A stretch of DNA of 64,000 bases from a virus. Below are positions 19,401 through 28,790 of the stretch, piece by piece. The translations under genes and the position numbers were made by a program. A model generated the notes under the pieces. The model did no database searches and was not told the origin of the DNA. It worked only from the letters and a program-made list of their open reading frames with translations. Numbering within the stretch: position 1 is the stretch's first letter; the number at the start of each line of letters is the position of its first letter. The stretch is taken from positions 62,001 through 126,000 of IMG/VR virus record IMGVR_UViG_3300013114_000447, one strand, 5' to 3'.

Positions 19401-22400
19401 GCCTGATATAAGCTCTGGCTCAACATCGTTGGCTACGGATTATGGGCCCATGGGTACTATCACTGGCTATCAGCATAACGGTTATGGATACGATTTTCCG
19501 AATAGCAGTACCGATGCAATTGAGAAGAGACTCACCAATACGTTTAAATTTATTTCGCCCGAAAGAGCGACGTCCGCCGACGCAATTCAAATTTTATCTG
19601 AAGACGACAAGGTCTTTGGGATTACAGAGACAGTACCAAATTATGTCTATACTGTTGAAAAAAGCATGTATCGCGCGGTTTCTGAAGAGATGCTTGATTT
19701 CTTTGCAGGAGTTGTGGACTTTAATAATGTTATAGGCGCTCCAGTTAATCGTTATCGCGGCCGTTATAAATCATTAGAAAAACTGCGAGAGATCTTTTTC
19801 CGCAAAGTAACAAAAACAAGCCAAGTTGAGAAGTTTGTTGAATATTATAAATGGTTCGACGACGCCATTGGGCACATCATGGCTCAAATGGTTCCGGCCT
19901 CATCCGATTTTGTTGCGGATGTTTATAATACAGTTGAGAGCCATGTCCTTGAGCGTAATAAATATCAAACCAAGTATCCAAGCTTGGAGACCAAACAAAA
20001 CCATCCCGAAGCTCAAATGGAGGGTGTTGGCGGCCTAGGAATTACTTACAAAAACTATTCTAGCCCAGTGCCAGCCTCTCCTCGTAATACCAATCAAAAT
20101 ATACAGTATTGGCTTAAAAAAGCAAAACGCTCTGAACCAGAAATTACCTCGGGTAATCCCACAATTGATACGCAAAGAGAAAATATGCGTCAAATTATTA
20201 ATACTGCGCCCCGAGCATCGACAAAGCCCGGCGAATTAATGACTTCCGGCATCGCCGGATCCGGAACGAAGTATTTTCAGGATTTCTATCCTCAAAGAAA
20301 TTATCAAAAGCTTTATAAATTAAAATCTTATGATGCCGATGCTTCCATTCACGGAGGGGTAAACTTCAGCAAAGATCAAAATATTCAGTATACCTATAAC
20401 TCTCTATATCCTTTTGGTCCTGTTAGTACCGAAGAGAACCGATTTATTCCTTTGAACGTTCTTGTTGGATTAACCTCTGATCTGGTATCCATACAAGATT
20501 TTGAAGATGATCGAGAGTTACGCAGAAAAGTAAAAAGAGTTTTCAAAGTGCAGTCTGCACGGCGGTGGTATCAAGATGAGGGATATAGTGATGTAAAATC
20601 CTCTATGGCCTTCCCTTTTAATATAATGAGTTCATCCCTAAACTCTGGATATAACAAAGAAGTACAAACAAAAGTTGGCGCCAACATTGAAATTACAAAC
20701 TTGCACAATGATACTTACGGCCAAGCGATGGGCACCCCCATGCAAGGGCCCTTTACCGAAAAATACGTAGGAGGACACCAATCACGTCACATCACTTATA
20801 ATTCAGGCGCAACAGATACCTACCTCACACGTCCTGAAGCCTGGAAGCTTTTATTGGGACAGTGCGCAGATCAAGGCTCCGGCGCCATTGGCATGGCTTC
20901 TCCTACCTATCCTTATCCTGATATTGGAGCCCCCCCAAGTTCTGCTTATGGTCGTATTGATTTTACTTCTAATCCGATTACTGATAATTCTGTGACAATA
21001 AGCGATGGAGACACTAGTCTTACATTTACAATTCCCTTTATGAATACATACGCTACTCATCACGCGGATCAGGTCAGAAGCTATATTGTTATCGGCGGAG
21101 ACAATTCCTCTAGCTACGGCAATCCGACTTTAGCAGAACCTCAATATTTTGATATTGACGCAGGAACTTATTCATGTTGGATATCGGGAAGCATCCCTAT
21201 GACTGGCAACGGAAACCTTATTATCATGGGTGTGAACCACGCCACTTTTAATTTTAGCCTGATTGATGATGGGTCAACTCCCCCAGGATCCTCCCCGGCA
21301 TCTAAATTGAGACTTACACAACAGTGGCTCAACGGCGCATCCGCGGGCTCTACAGTGAATTCTTATTGGACTACTGACAACAAAGAAGTGCCTTTAGGGC
21401 AGTGGAATCACGTGGCGGTTACATGGGATGCTACTACAACCGGCAGTACCGAGCCCGTATTTTTTGTAAATGGAGTGCAGGTCGATTCTTCGCGCGATGG
21501 AAGTGCCGTGCCGACAGCCGCTGGATCTACTTTAAGACTTGCATTGAAAGCCCGCAGCGGTCTTCCTTCTGGAAATCCGAAAGTTACATGTTTAATAGGT
21601 GGTTATAATGCATCAAATGCAATTAGTGGCGCCATGGATGAGGTCTCCATATGGCAATTAAGCATGAGTGCCGATCAAATTAGTGAATTATATGCTACGG
21701 GAAGTGTAACTGATCTGATGCAACATTCTGTATATACGAGCAACAATTCCAATCTTAGAGCATGGTATCGAATGGGCGACGATCCCAATGATGCTATTGA
21801 TGGCACAGGAGTTTATGACCTGGGAACCAACTCTATAGTCGACCAAACCGGCAGATATAACGGCACTCCTGGCGAAGACATGACCGTAGATTTTGCCACA
21901 AATGTTATAACAAGCTCGGCAACAGGAGATAATATAGCCTGGACACGCGGAGGCAACACTAATGCTACTGCCGTTAATTTGACTACAGCTATCAATGCTC
22001 AAAGCTTTAATATAGTAGCTAGTAACCCCGAAGGTGACGCAGAAACTATTACGGTATCTAACACTAAATATGGAGTTCCGACCTCCACTAAAAAAGAGGC
22101 CCGCGGAAGTCTTGGAAACGTAAGCCTATCAAGAGTCGGCTCTCGTATCAGCGTAGAAGGCATGCAAGGCGGAAGCGATCCACAAATTATAAACTTTAAT
22201 GCTCCTCGCGCAACTTATTATCGTGAAGAATTAGCTAAAAGACCAGTTAACATTCGCAACATTCAAATGACCACTGGGTCCACTATTATTGGAAATTACC
22301 AAAACAACTATGAAGTTGTTAGCACGGTTGGAGCTTTCGCTAATCCGCGAGATTTCATCGAAAATCAGCCCACGCTGCCTTCTGTGATTACTACTAAAAC

Positions 22401-25400
22401 CAACTTGAATCGCGGCGGAGCCAATCGTTTTACGGGAAGAACTGGGCAAGCAGTATTAAACTATTTAACGCTTGATCGAGCATCTGGTAGTCATTACGAT
22501 TTTGAGCTTGATTATGGCATAACTGATAACAGTGGCTCTTATGCCAATAAGTCGGTTATCATCACGCGCTTCGGAGCCCCCGGCTCTCGCGAGACCATGG
22601 CAAGAGGATACCAAGACTTCAAGTCTTCCGAATTCTCAGCATACAATGCCACCCCTTATAGAAACTTAAGCGTTTTAAATGCAGGACAATCAAATGAAAT
22701 AGACGCCCAAACTAAAGTGGGGGGTTTTGGCTATATTGTAAACGATCTTCATAACAGGCCTTTTGGTTTAAACCAACACTTAACACGCCACACCGCACGC
22801 TTTGGACGTGACGATATGGCAGTAACAGGCACAACTTTCGCTACAGACGGTCCAGGCGCCTCCTACAATCAATTGCCCGGATTTCACAAGGTACATCGAA
22901 ACGTCAAGAGAAGACTTGAAACCATAGGAGACGGTTCACAGGTAACGGCTAGTGTATACGATAACTGGTATGTTAGACATCAAATCCCACGATCAGATAT
23001 GCAATATACATGGATTACCGCATCTTTGGTAAGCAACAATGATCATTTTGGTTACTTGCCTGCCAGTTACGAAGTAAGCACTTCGGCAGGATACACGGAA
23101 CCTTATAATTTTGTGAGCGCCAGCGATTTTGGAATCTACCAATACACCGGTTTCGGTGGTGGACTCTGGCGATTAGGCGCCACTAAGAAGATGGTTCAAA
23201 ATTACTATACCATCGGTGTTGATGCTGATTTTTTACCCTTAGACTTTGCTGGGATGAATACTATTATATATGACCACTTTTCTGCAAGTTCTAATGTGCT
23301 CGGGTTGCGCTCACCGGAGAGTGTTTACGACTATAATCTCTATGACCCACCCCAGACTAGGTTTTATTTCAACACTACTGTGATCACAAACGCGGGATTG
23401 ATTAATCCAGGCATCCCGGGCTGGCTATGGGGCGCTCCGATTCCCAAGGGCGCATTCGACGCGCGCGCATTTAACCTGTTGAACCTTCACCGTAATGGCC
23501 CTTACGGATGGCCAATCTTTAAGCAGATTGATTATAACAATCCTCTCACTCGTTATGAACGCCGCAATAATCAGATTTCAATCTTAATGGCCGATTCTGG
23601 CGCTTATGGTACCGATTTCAAAACTTTCGACTTAAGTCCAGTTTCAATGCGCGCACACCCTGGCAAGATCAACTTTGATAATAATTCTCAAGATATGACT
23701 ATTGTGGCTAGTCATAACAACGCGAGAATCTTTTTTAAGGAAGCTGAACTTAACGATCTTGTGAATATTAACTATTCTGATATTGTAACTCCCTTTGAGC
23801 AAATGCTTGACGTCACGACTATGGGAGACAGGTATAGCACCAATTGGATTATGTATAGTCAACAGTTATACCCATCAGAGAGAAATGAGTTTGAAAGCTA
23901 TATCACTAAGAGAACTGGATATAACAATAAATTCTGGCGTTCAACACAAGCGCAGCGTATCGATCAAGCTCAAGGTGACGGTGTTCCTCCGTTGCGAGGC
24001 GGAACCCTTATCCCTAATTCGTGGGGATGCCCGTGGCTCGCTCCCCTTCCGGATCAGCGCGCCGCAGCAGGCATGTATGGTGGCAACTATATTCAACTTA
24101 CACAATCATCATGGCCATTAGATCCTGTTAAGGATTTTCTCACGCGTCCTCAAGCTACTCGGCACCCACGCTTAGGTGCCGGCTCGCCGGCTTCCTACAG
24201 AGAGGGCGGTATTAAGTTTAGAAACTCAGGCTCCGGCGAGCTTCAGAATCAATATATTATGCCGGCATTTCGGCCCTCTTATTTAGCATATGTGGTTGGT
24301 GTTGGAGACTTTGGCTCGCCCGGTGCGCTATATTCTCGTAAACAAACACTAGGCTCTTACAAATCCGTTGTAAGTCCCTATGGCATTGTGCTGCCTAGCA
24401 CGGGCGCCCTATCTTCTGCACTAGATCCTCGCGAACAAATTGAGACTTTTGCAGGAGAGGCAGTTTGGGATTGTCCCACTTATGCCGGCATTAACATTCA
24501 AACTGGAAGCACCTTTACTTTCCAATCTCAAAGTTCCGATCCTTGGTTTAGCGATTACGAGACATTCCAGTACGATTTGAAACTAGCAGCGAAAGACTAT
24601 TCTATTGTACCGGAATTCCGCATTAGCGAGCATATTGCGGATTTTAAGAAATATGGATTATTCGGTGCACATAATAGTGATATTTTCGAAATTCCCGGTA
24701 CCGGCATTAATAGTGCAAAGAGCAGCAGCTTCTACCGCGATTATTCTAATTCTGAATTTATGAAGGGCTTTTTAAATATTAAAGAAGATTCCGGTATTTT
24801 ACCACGCGAGATAGAAATCGAATGTGAAGCAGCCATTAGATTTAATCCTTATAAAGGATTTTACCCCGTTCAGCGCTCATTAGATCTTGTATCCCAATGG
24901 TCTAGTTCCTATGCAGACGGGATCACTGTAACCGTTGATGGAGATGGCACAACCTCGATGGGCCCAACAATTGGTTCCAGTAGTTTCGGACAGAAGTTGC
25001 TTACCGATATGGGGCTCTATATTAGACCTATGATCGCGCCTCTCTTTGCGCCCGGTATTCTCTACAATTCTATTAAGTCTGGAATGGCGGTAGATTATCC
25101 TGTTGTCACAGACGATACAAAGATATTGCGCTGGCCGTTTTTCTCTGCGTCTATCGACACCTCCGGGGTCGCCGACACGATTAAGGGACCAGAGAAGCGA
25201 GATACTTGGGCTTTGACAATCAACCCAAATACCTTAAAAGTTAGCGCTAACGATACTAACGGATATGATGGAAAGTCTTTCTTTGATAAGAGACTTCCAT
25301 TTGAAACCATGATCAAGCCTGAAGGTCAGATAGATGGGATGCAATTCATTGATATGGAATCAAATATTTCTTGTTCAGCTTTGACAACTGCTTCATTTGC

Positions 25401-27666
25401 TAGTCCTGCTGTCGATGATAATTATACTTTAATGGCTAGCAATTATTTTGCCGAGATTGGGAACTTTTTCCTTAAAGATTCTCACTATACTAAATTAGAA
25501 TCAGATATTATTGCTGATAAGCTTAAATTTGAGAGCGGGAGCGTGTATGCAGCGCGCATTAAACTTAAGAGATCCTATATCGGCGCACGTACATATGAAA
25601 ATGAAATCGATTCCGGCGGGTTTACCTTTGCTGCTAATGGAACCCAAGGCCGATGGCGCCTCTTTGGCGGCGCCGGCCAAGAGATTGATGATCTACCATA
25701 TCCTTCCGGTGCTTATTTTCCTGTGCCTCAAGATCCAACTCGACAAGACGGCTTTAGAGAGAGTTTCACCCTTTACAGTCGACCAACTGCCTTTGGCCCG
25801 CCAATAGCCGCTTTGCGCAAGACAGGATCAAATGCGCATGTTCCCAATGATACCACGGTTGCGCAACTCGAAACCGCGATTAGCGAACAAACGGGTAATT
25901 ACCCTCACGATTCTATTAATGGGTTTAACTGGGCGTTTACTCCCCCTTACTATGATGGAGAATCATGGGCAGATGTTATTTTCCGACCTGATTCCACTAA
26001 AGAATATAGTGTCCAAGATATCTTAGCCGATTCTAAAGTACGCTACTGGCGCCATGACGCCGGAGGTCCCCATGGCGCGGATTCGTTAGGCTTCGTGGGA
26101 AACCTTTCCGGAGCTTATATTGGTTTGTCCCGCGGTATTTATGATGGAGAAAATATTAACCGTAATGCGATGCAAATATCTGCTAGTATTAATTTGTTTG
26201 GATTTGAACAAGTGCCATTTACCGAAAGAGATGCTTTCGGGAACGTGGTAACTACCCGCGACACCACGACAGGAACTCGATGGGTTCTCCAGCCTAAATT
26301 TGAAACCCCGCACTTAAACTTTAATGATGCTTATAACCAAGCACAAATGCCTATTTATGGTTCTGCTTCTGTGCCAATTGGGATTTGGCACCAATTTGGC
26401 AAAATCCCCACAAATCCAGAGGTAGGAATTTTCTTAGAGATTGACGATATACCAGAACAATGGCAAAAATATCACTATGATATGTTTTATTATGACAGCA
26501 TCTATAATGATAATAATGCGGCCTCTTTTGTGGCGGGCAAAACACCATTTAGATCATTGACTGATGTTTTTGGATTCAAGTCCAATAGTAAATCTAAACG
26601 TCTAGGAGAATTGGCCGATTCGCAAACACTTAGAGAGGCTATTGTGGCTATCCCATATTATACGGAACAAACCCCTGGTGATTATAGTTTGACTACCGAG
26701 AAGACCGCCCGAACCCAGTATACTAAAAAATTCATTAGTATTCCCAAGGAAAGAATACAAGCCGCAGCCGAAGAGCAAGTGGGTTCTCTAGAAGGAGATT
26801 CTTTGGACACTGCGGGGTCTTCGATTAGAAAGCTTTTACAGAAGATGGATCGCTACGTCCTTCCTCCGCAATTTGATTTTAAATCTAATAAAAACATTGA
26901 TCCTATTGCTATGTATATTATAGAATTTGAATATAAACTAGACAAAGACGATTTGTCCTATATTTGGCAAAATATGGCACCGAGAGATTATAAGAAGCTT
27001 TCATTCCAGAAATCATCTGTAGCCCACGAATTGATGGACACAGAATTATTATCGGGGCATAATATTCTTGAGAGCGAAAATTTACGCTGGATGGTGTTTA
27101 AGGTTAAACAAAAATCGCAAGCCTTTTATGATGATTCTGTGGTCGCACAAATCGGACAGACAACTAGAGACGCCTTTATTCAGCAACGCCGAAGAACCGA
27201 GCAAGGCTATAATCTAAATTACAACTGGCCTTATGACTATGTATCTTTTGTTGAGATGGTTAAAGTAAACGCCAAGGTGCTTTATGGCGGCCGCAGCACC
27301 GGTGTTCAAGGAGAACGAGTGCCTGCTGGTCAAAACGAACGTGTTCCTGTCTTAGAAACGCCAGCGCGCGAAGGGTCGCGAACTCTTCCGAGAGCGGCAG
27401 CAATAAATGAACAAGTAGCGGAAAGAGTACGAGCCCTCCCCCGGAGAGCACGACGCCGCGCCGCCCGCGGAGCCAGAGGCCGCCAAGCGACTCTTCCGCT
27501 TGCCGATCAACAAACACGAGCAACTGCTCGTCGCCAGGGGCGCCGGCGTAACAACACTAATACCACACGCCGCGCAACTAATCCGACTCGCACGCGAAGA
27601 ACTCGCCGCGGCAGAGGCGGTGGCGGTAATCGCGGCGGAGGTGGCCGCGGCGGCGGAGGTTATTAA
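16483..27666 (+). CDS. Giant tail/adsorption protein with two LamG-like domains and an RGG C-terminal tail (3727 aa)
   Basis: 3727 codons without interruption. A first LamG/concanavalin-like domain lies near 200-370 (VSIEFWLKKPTF, TWTHVALVMYN, SMDEFRFWKE) and a second near 1560-1740 (YSCWISGSI, QWNHVAVTWDA, AMDEVSIWQLSMSADQIS); such domains bind glycans or proteins. Long beta-rich stretches lie between. From about residue 3640 the protein turns into an Arg-rich tail (LPRRARRRAARGARGRQ) ending in an RGG box (RGRGGGGNRGGGGRGGGGY). The glycine codons there also supply the GGAGG ribosome site of the next gene. It probably forms the peripheral baseplate or a receptor-binding apparatus; no single known fibre family is matched. 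Confidence 0.7.
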   Translation: MSIKKLFGSVEDGRNYLSDTDQKEAFKDVESERNLEQLKEKQSNFVPQVDYSDPRFFARFGSAYYYYKGAMERITDYYPYDGSDAEINGFYNKLLDVEKYIFNNLYPRTNGYVELGEATTTSLSKLSGGYATPTTKEYITLKGGPNAIDSAGSLVKASNNPYSDKFQYSNVYDTSIYTTAGLPSDYGVGTRQSNLQCNFDTGVSIEFWLKKPTFGTCPETVFDLWTSGSQSGSVDYGRITVELTGASGVSPFLLTVQSGSAVSIEPGMTAAGIFQQSIGSGITAASLDTWTHVALVMYNTGSDFASKLYINGGLNDTYVTGSTTINQLKQKDTFARIGALLTAPSGAAATADSAVADYDGINKLSASMDEFRFWKEKRSGEDIGRYWFSQVRGGTNTDISNTTLGVYYKFNEGITETSSVDSNVLDYAGRITNGVWTGYGTNSRSTGSAMIESSASAQEYKDPIIYSSHSSVSNLKSELLATGSYHDAQNNSMFRNYAPSWIIEEAEQLGNNNLDVVSHIVGTYFDRVHLLSQQVPKLRGINYTSASSEPVPFAQHLPQSLGLYTPEIFIDANVMERFLNRNNDMLFENDLDETKNLIYLNLYNNLANIFKSKGTERSLRNVLRCFNIDEQIVKINTYAKNTTFPLSNNYEQVIEKVSYANFDKKENRTAVIYQRADSTNPNSRGYIPTGSKPGSEGGTEYANYEMQYGCTIEGQIMFPHWSVDYSDNQRDYTTVSLFGGITPYTSSADGLTGADTSANYPDYTNFQVQAIKTGPNSKDVYFKLTSSAPAYGVPEQFPTLTSSVFSNVYDNTTWNLSVRVKPKLDGPITTVSGASVTQYDVIFEGINIDLGTIENSFTVGGVVSAATGSASDFLTRPKRLYVGAQRTNLTGPVVHKSDVLVGSLRYWAKALNTGSLSQHAHDIDNYGISGSYQSVAAIDTANKSADVLNLNTLALNWAFNQLSSSNSTGVFVVPDISSGSTSLATDYGPMGTITGYQHNGYGYDFPNSSTDAIEKRLTNTFKFISPERATSADAIQILSEDDKVFGITETVPNYVYTVEKSMYRAVSEEMLDFFAGVVDFNNVIGAPVNRYRGRYKSLEKLREIFFRKVTKTSQVEKFVEYYKWFDDAIGHIMAQMVPASSDFVADVYNTVESHVLERNKYQTKYPSLETKQNHPEAQMEGVGGLGITYKNYSSPVPASPRNTNQNIQYWLKKAKRSEPEITSGNPTIDTQRENMRQIINTAPRASTKPGELMTSGIAGSGTKYFQDFYPQRNYQKLYKLKSYDADASIHGGVNFSKDQNIQYTYNSLYPFGPVSTEENRFIPLNVLVGLTSDLVSIQDFEDDRELRRKVKRVFKVQSARRWYQDEGYSDVKSSMAFPFNIMSSSLNSGYNKEVQTKVGANIEITNLHNDTYGQAMGTPMQGPFTEKYVGGHQSRHITYNSGATDTYLTRPEAWKLLLGQCADQGSGAIGMASPTYPYPDIGAPPSSAYGRIDFTSNPITDNSVTISDGDTSLTFTIPFMNTYATHHADQVRSYIVIGGDNSSSYGNPTLAEPQYFDIDAGTYSCWISGSIPMTGNGNLIIMGVNHATFNFSLIDDGSTPPGSSPASKLRLTQQWLNGASAGSTVNSYWTTDNKEVPLGQWNHVAVTWDATTTGSTEPVFFVNGVQVDSSRDGSAVPTAAGSTLRLALKARSGLPSGNPKVTCLIGGYNASNAISGAMDEVSIWQLSMSADQISELYATGSVTDLMQHSVYTSNNSNLRAWYRMGDDPNDAIDGTGVYDLGTNSIVDQTGRYNGTPGEDMTVDFATNVITSSATGDNIAWTRGGNTNATAVNLTTAINAQSFNIVASNPEGDAETITVSNTKYGVPTSTKKEARGSLGNVSLSRVGSRISVEGMQGGSDPQIINFNAPRATYYREELAKRPVNIRNIQMTTGSTIIGNYQNNYEVVSTVGAFANPRDFIENQPTLPSVITTKTNLNRGGANRFTGRTGQAVLNYLTLDRASGSHYDFELDYGITDNSGSYANKSVIITRFGAPGSRETMARGYQDFKSSEFSAYNATPYRNLSVLNAGQSNEIDAQTKVGGFGYIVNDLHNRPFGLNQHLTRHTARFGRDDMAVTGTTFATDGPGASYNQLPGFHKVHRNVKRRLETIGDGSQVTASVYDNWYVRHQIPRSDMQYTWITASLVSNNDHFGYLPASYEVSTSAGYTEPYNFVSASDFGIYQYTGFGGGLWRLGATKKMVQNYYTIGVDADFLPLDFAGMNTIIYDHFSASSNVLGLRSPESVYDYNLYDPPQTRFYFNTTVITNAGLINPGIPGWLWGAPIPKGAFDARAFNLLNLHRNGPYGWPIFKQIDYNNPLTRYERRNNQISILMADSGAYGTDFKTFDLSPVSMRAHPGKINFDNNSQDMTIVASHNNARIFFKEAELNDLVNINYSDIVTPFEQMLDVTTMGDRYSTNWIMYSQQLYPSERNEFESYITKRTGYNNKFWRSTQAQRIDQAQGDGVPPLRGGTLIPNSWGCPWLAPLPDQRAAAGMYGGNYIQLTQSSWPLDPVKDFLTRPQATRHPRLGAGSPASYREGGIKFRNSGSGELQNQYIMPAFRPSYLAYVVGVGDFGSPGALYSRKQTLGSYKSVVSPYGIVLPSTGALSSALDPREQIETFAGEAVWDCPTYAGINIQTGSTFTFQSQSSDPWFSDYETFQYDLKLAAKDYSIVPEFRISEHIADFKKYGLFGAHNSDIFEIPGTGINSAKSSSFYRDYSNSEFMKGFLNIKEDSGILPREIEIECEAAIRFNPYKGFYPVQRSLDLVSQWSSSYADGITVTVDGDGTTSMGPTIGSSSFGQKLLTDMGLYIRPMIAPLFAPGILYNSIKSGMAVDYPVVTDDTKILRWPFFSASIDTSGVADTIKGPEKRDTWALTINPNTLKVSANDTNGYDGKSFFDKRLPFETMIKPEGQIDGMQFIDMESNISCSALTTASFASPAVDDNYTLMASNYFAEIGNFFLKDSHYTKLESDIIADKLKFESGSVYAARIKLKRSYIGARTYENEIDSGGFTFAANGTQGRWRLFGGAGQEIDDLPYPSGAYFPVPQDPTRQDGFRESFTLYSRPTAFGPPIAALRKTGSNAHVPNDTTVAQLETAISEQTGNYPHDSINGFNWAFTPPYYDGESWADVIFRPDSTKEYSVQDILADSKVRYWRHDAGGPHGADSLGFVGNLSGAYIGLSRGIYDGENINRNAMQISASINLFGFEQVPFTERDAFGNVVTTRDTTTGTRWVLQPKFETPHLNFNDAYNQAQMPIYGSASVPIGIWHQFGKIPTNPEVGIFLEIDDIPEQWQKYHYDMFYYDSIYNDNNAASFVAGKTPFRSLTDVFGFKSNSKSKRLGELADSQTLREAIVAIPYYTEQTPGDYSLTTEKTARTQYTKKFISIPKERIQAAAEEQVGSLEGDSLDTAGSSIRKLLQKMDRYVLPPQFDFKSNKNIDPIAMYIIEFEYKLDKDDLSYIWQNMAPRDYKKLSFQKSSVAHELMDTELLSGHNILESENLRWMVFKVKQKSQAFYDDSVVAQIGQTTRDAFIQQRRRTEQGYNLNYNWPYDYVSFVEMVKVNAKVLYGGRSTGVQGERVPAGQNERVPVLETPAREGSRTLPRAAAINEQVAERVRALPRRARRRAARGARGRQATLPLADQQTRATARRQGRRRNNTNTTRRATNPTRTRRTRRGRGGGGNRGGGGRGGGGY

Positions 27667-27668
27667 TT

Positions 27669-28790
27669 ATGGCTAAATTTTTAAATAAAAAAGAACAAGT
27701 TATCGATTTTAAGCTGACTAATTATGGTCATTATTTATTATCGATTGGCAAAATGAAGCCTGTCTATTATGCGTTCTTCGATGATAATGTTTTATATGAC
27801 GGAGAATATGCTGGAATTACCGGTAGCCAAAACAGCATCCATGAAAGAATTAAAGATAACACTCCGTATTTGGAAGGACTTACTCATTTCACAAATATTG
27901 ACGCTGAAATTCTGAAAGTATCCGAAGGCACTACAGACGGCACCGGCGTGCCCGTTCTTGAGGACGATCAAGGGCGCCAGTCCAAGTTTTATTTTGCATC
28001 GGATCTTACCGCTATAATGCGCGAGCCAAAAGTAGAAAACTTAAAAGCTTCTTCAATGATTGGAGATGCTGCTTTGGATGGGGATAAACAAAAAGCCGCC
28101 GCTTGGAAGGTAGTCTCATTGCAGGGGCAAATTTCTGCTTCCTCTCAAGTGGATGCTAAAAATGATATTCGTATCCCTCAATTAGATATTCAATTAAATT
28201 ATGTTAAAAAAATCATTAGTTCGGAAATCGATGCCAACCCCACAGATATTCGCGATTTGATGGATAATGTTGGAGGCTTTGTTGATAACAAGGCAATTAC
28301 ATTAGAAATGGACAATTTGATGATTTATGCCGAAGAGGTTAATACTGAGCTATTTACTGAAAATTTTGATATTGAAGTGTTTAAAGTTGAGGCCGGCGAT
28401 TATGGCTGCAGTGGTTCTCTTCATCCCGCCACCGGAAAGTGTGTACCGAATTCATCAGGCGAGGGAGGAGTATATACAGGTTCATATGCCGACTCTTTCG
28501 ATAGAAAATATTTTGAGAAAAAAGCCTCACAAATAGTTAATAATATGATGATCTCCCCCACACCTATAGAAAATATAGGACAAGTATTAACTACGGGAAG
28601 TGTAGAATATTATTTTGATGTTAAAAGAGATAGTGAAATAGACGCAACAACTGCATGCAAGAGCGCAGAAATATTTAATAGATCATCTTATTATATCGAT
28701 CTTGACTTTGATTGTGATATGGAAGATGAAGATTTCAGTATATTAGATATTTATGGTAGAGTAACGGAGTCCGAGATATGCCCGACTTAA
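27669..28790 (+). CDS. Tail structural protein with shared N-terminal LTxxG module (copy 1)
   Basis: 373 aa. The N-terminal 45 residues (FKLTNYGHYLLSIGKMKPVY, then FDDNVLYD) line up with the N-termini of two later genes at 37177 and 38315, with a consensus LTxxGxxxLxxGxF and then DDxxxY. This is the most divergent of the three. A Cys pair (YGCSGSLHPATGKC) lies near residue 245. The start is preceded, 9 nt upstream, by a GGAGG embedded in the RGG-tail codons of the previous gene. It overlaps the next gene by 13 nt. Tail or fibre assembly is inferred from context. Confidence 0.65.
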   Translation: MAKFLNKKEQVIDFKLTNYGHYLLSIGKMKPVYYAFFDDNVLYDGEYAGITGSQNSIHERIKDNTPYLEGLTHFTNIDAEILKVSEGTTDGTGVPVLEDDQGRQSKFYFASDLTAIMREPKVENLKASSMIGDAALDGDKQKAAAWKVVSLQGQISASSQVDAKNDIRIPQLDIQLNYVKKIISSEIDANPTDIRDLMDNVGGFVDNKAITLEMDNLMIYAEEVNTELFTENFDIEVFKVEAGDYGCSGSLHPATGKCVPNSSGEGGVYTGSYADSFDRKYFEKKASQIVNNMMISPTPIENIGQVLTTGSVEYYFDVKRDSEIDATTACKSAEIFNRSSYYIDLDFDCDMEDEDFSILDIYGRVTESEICPT

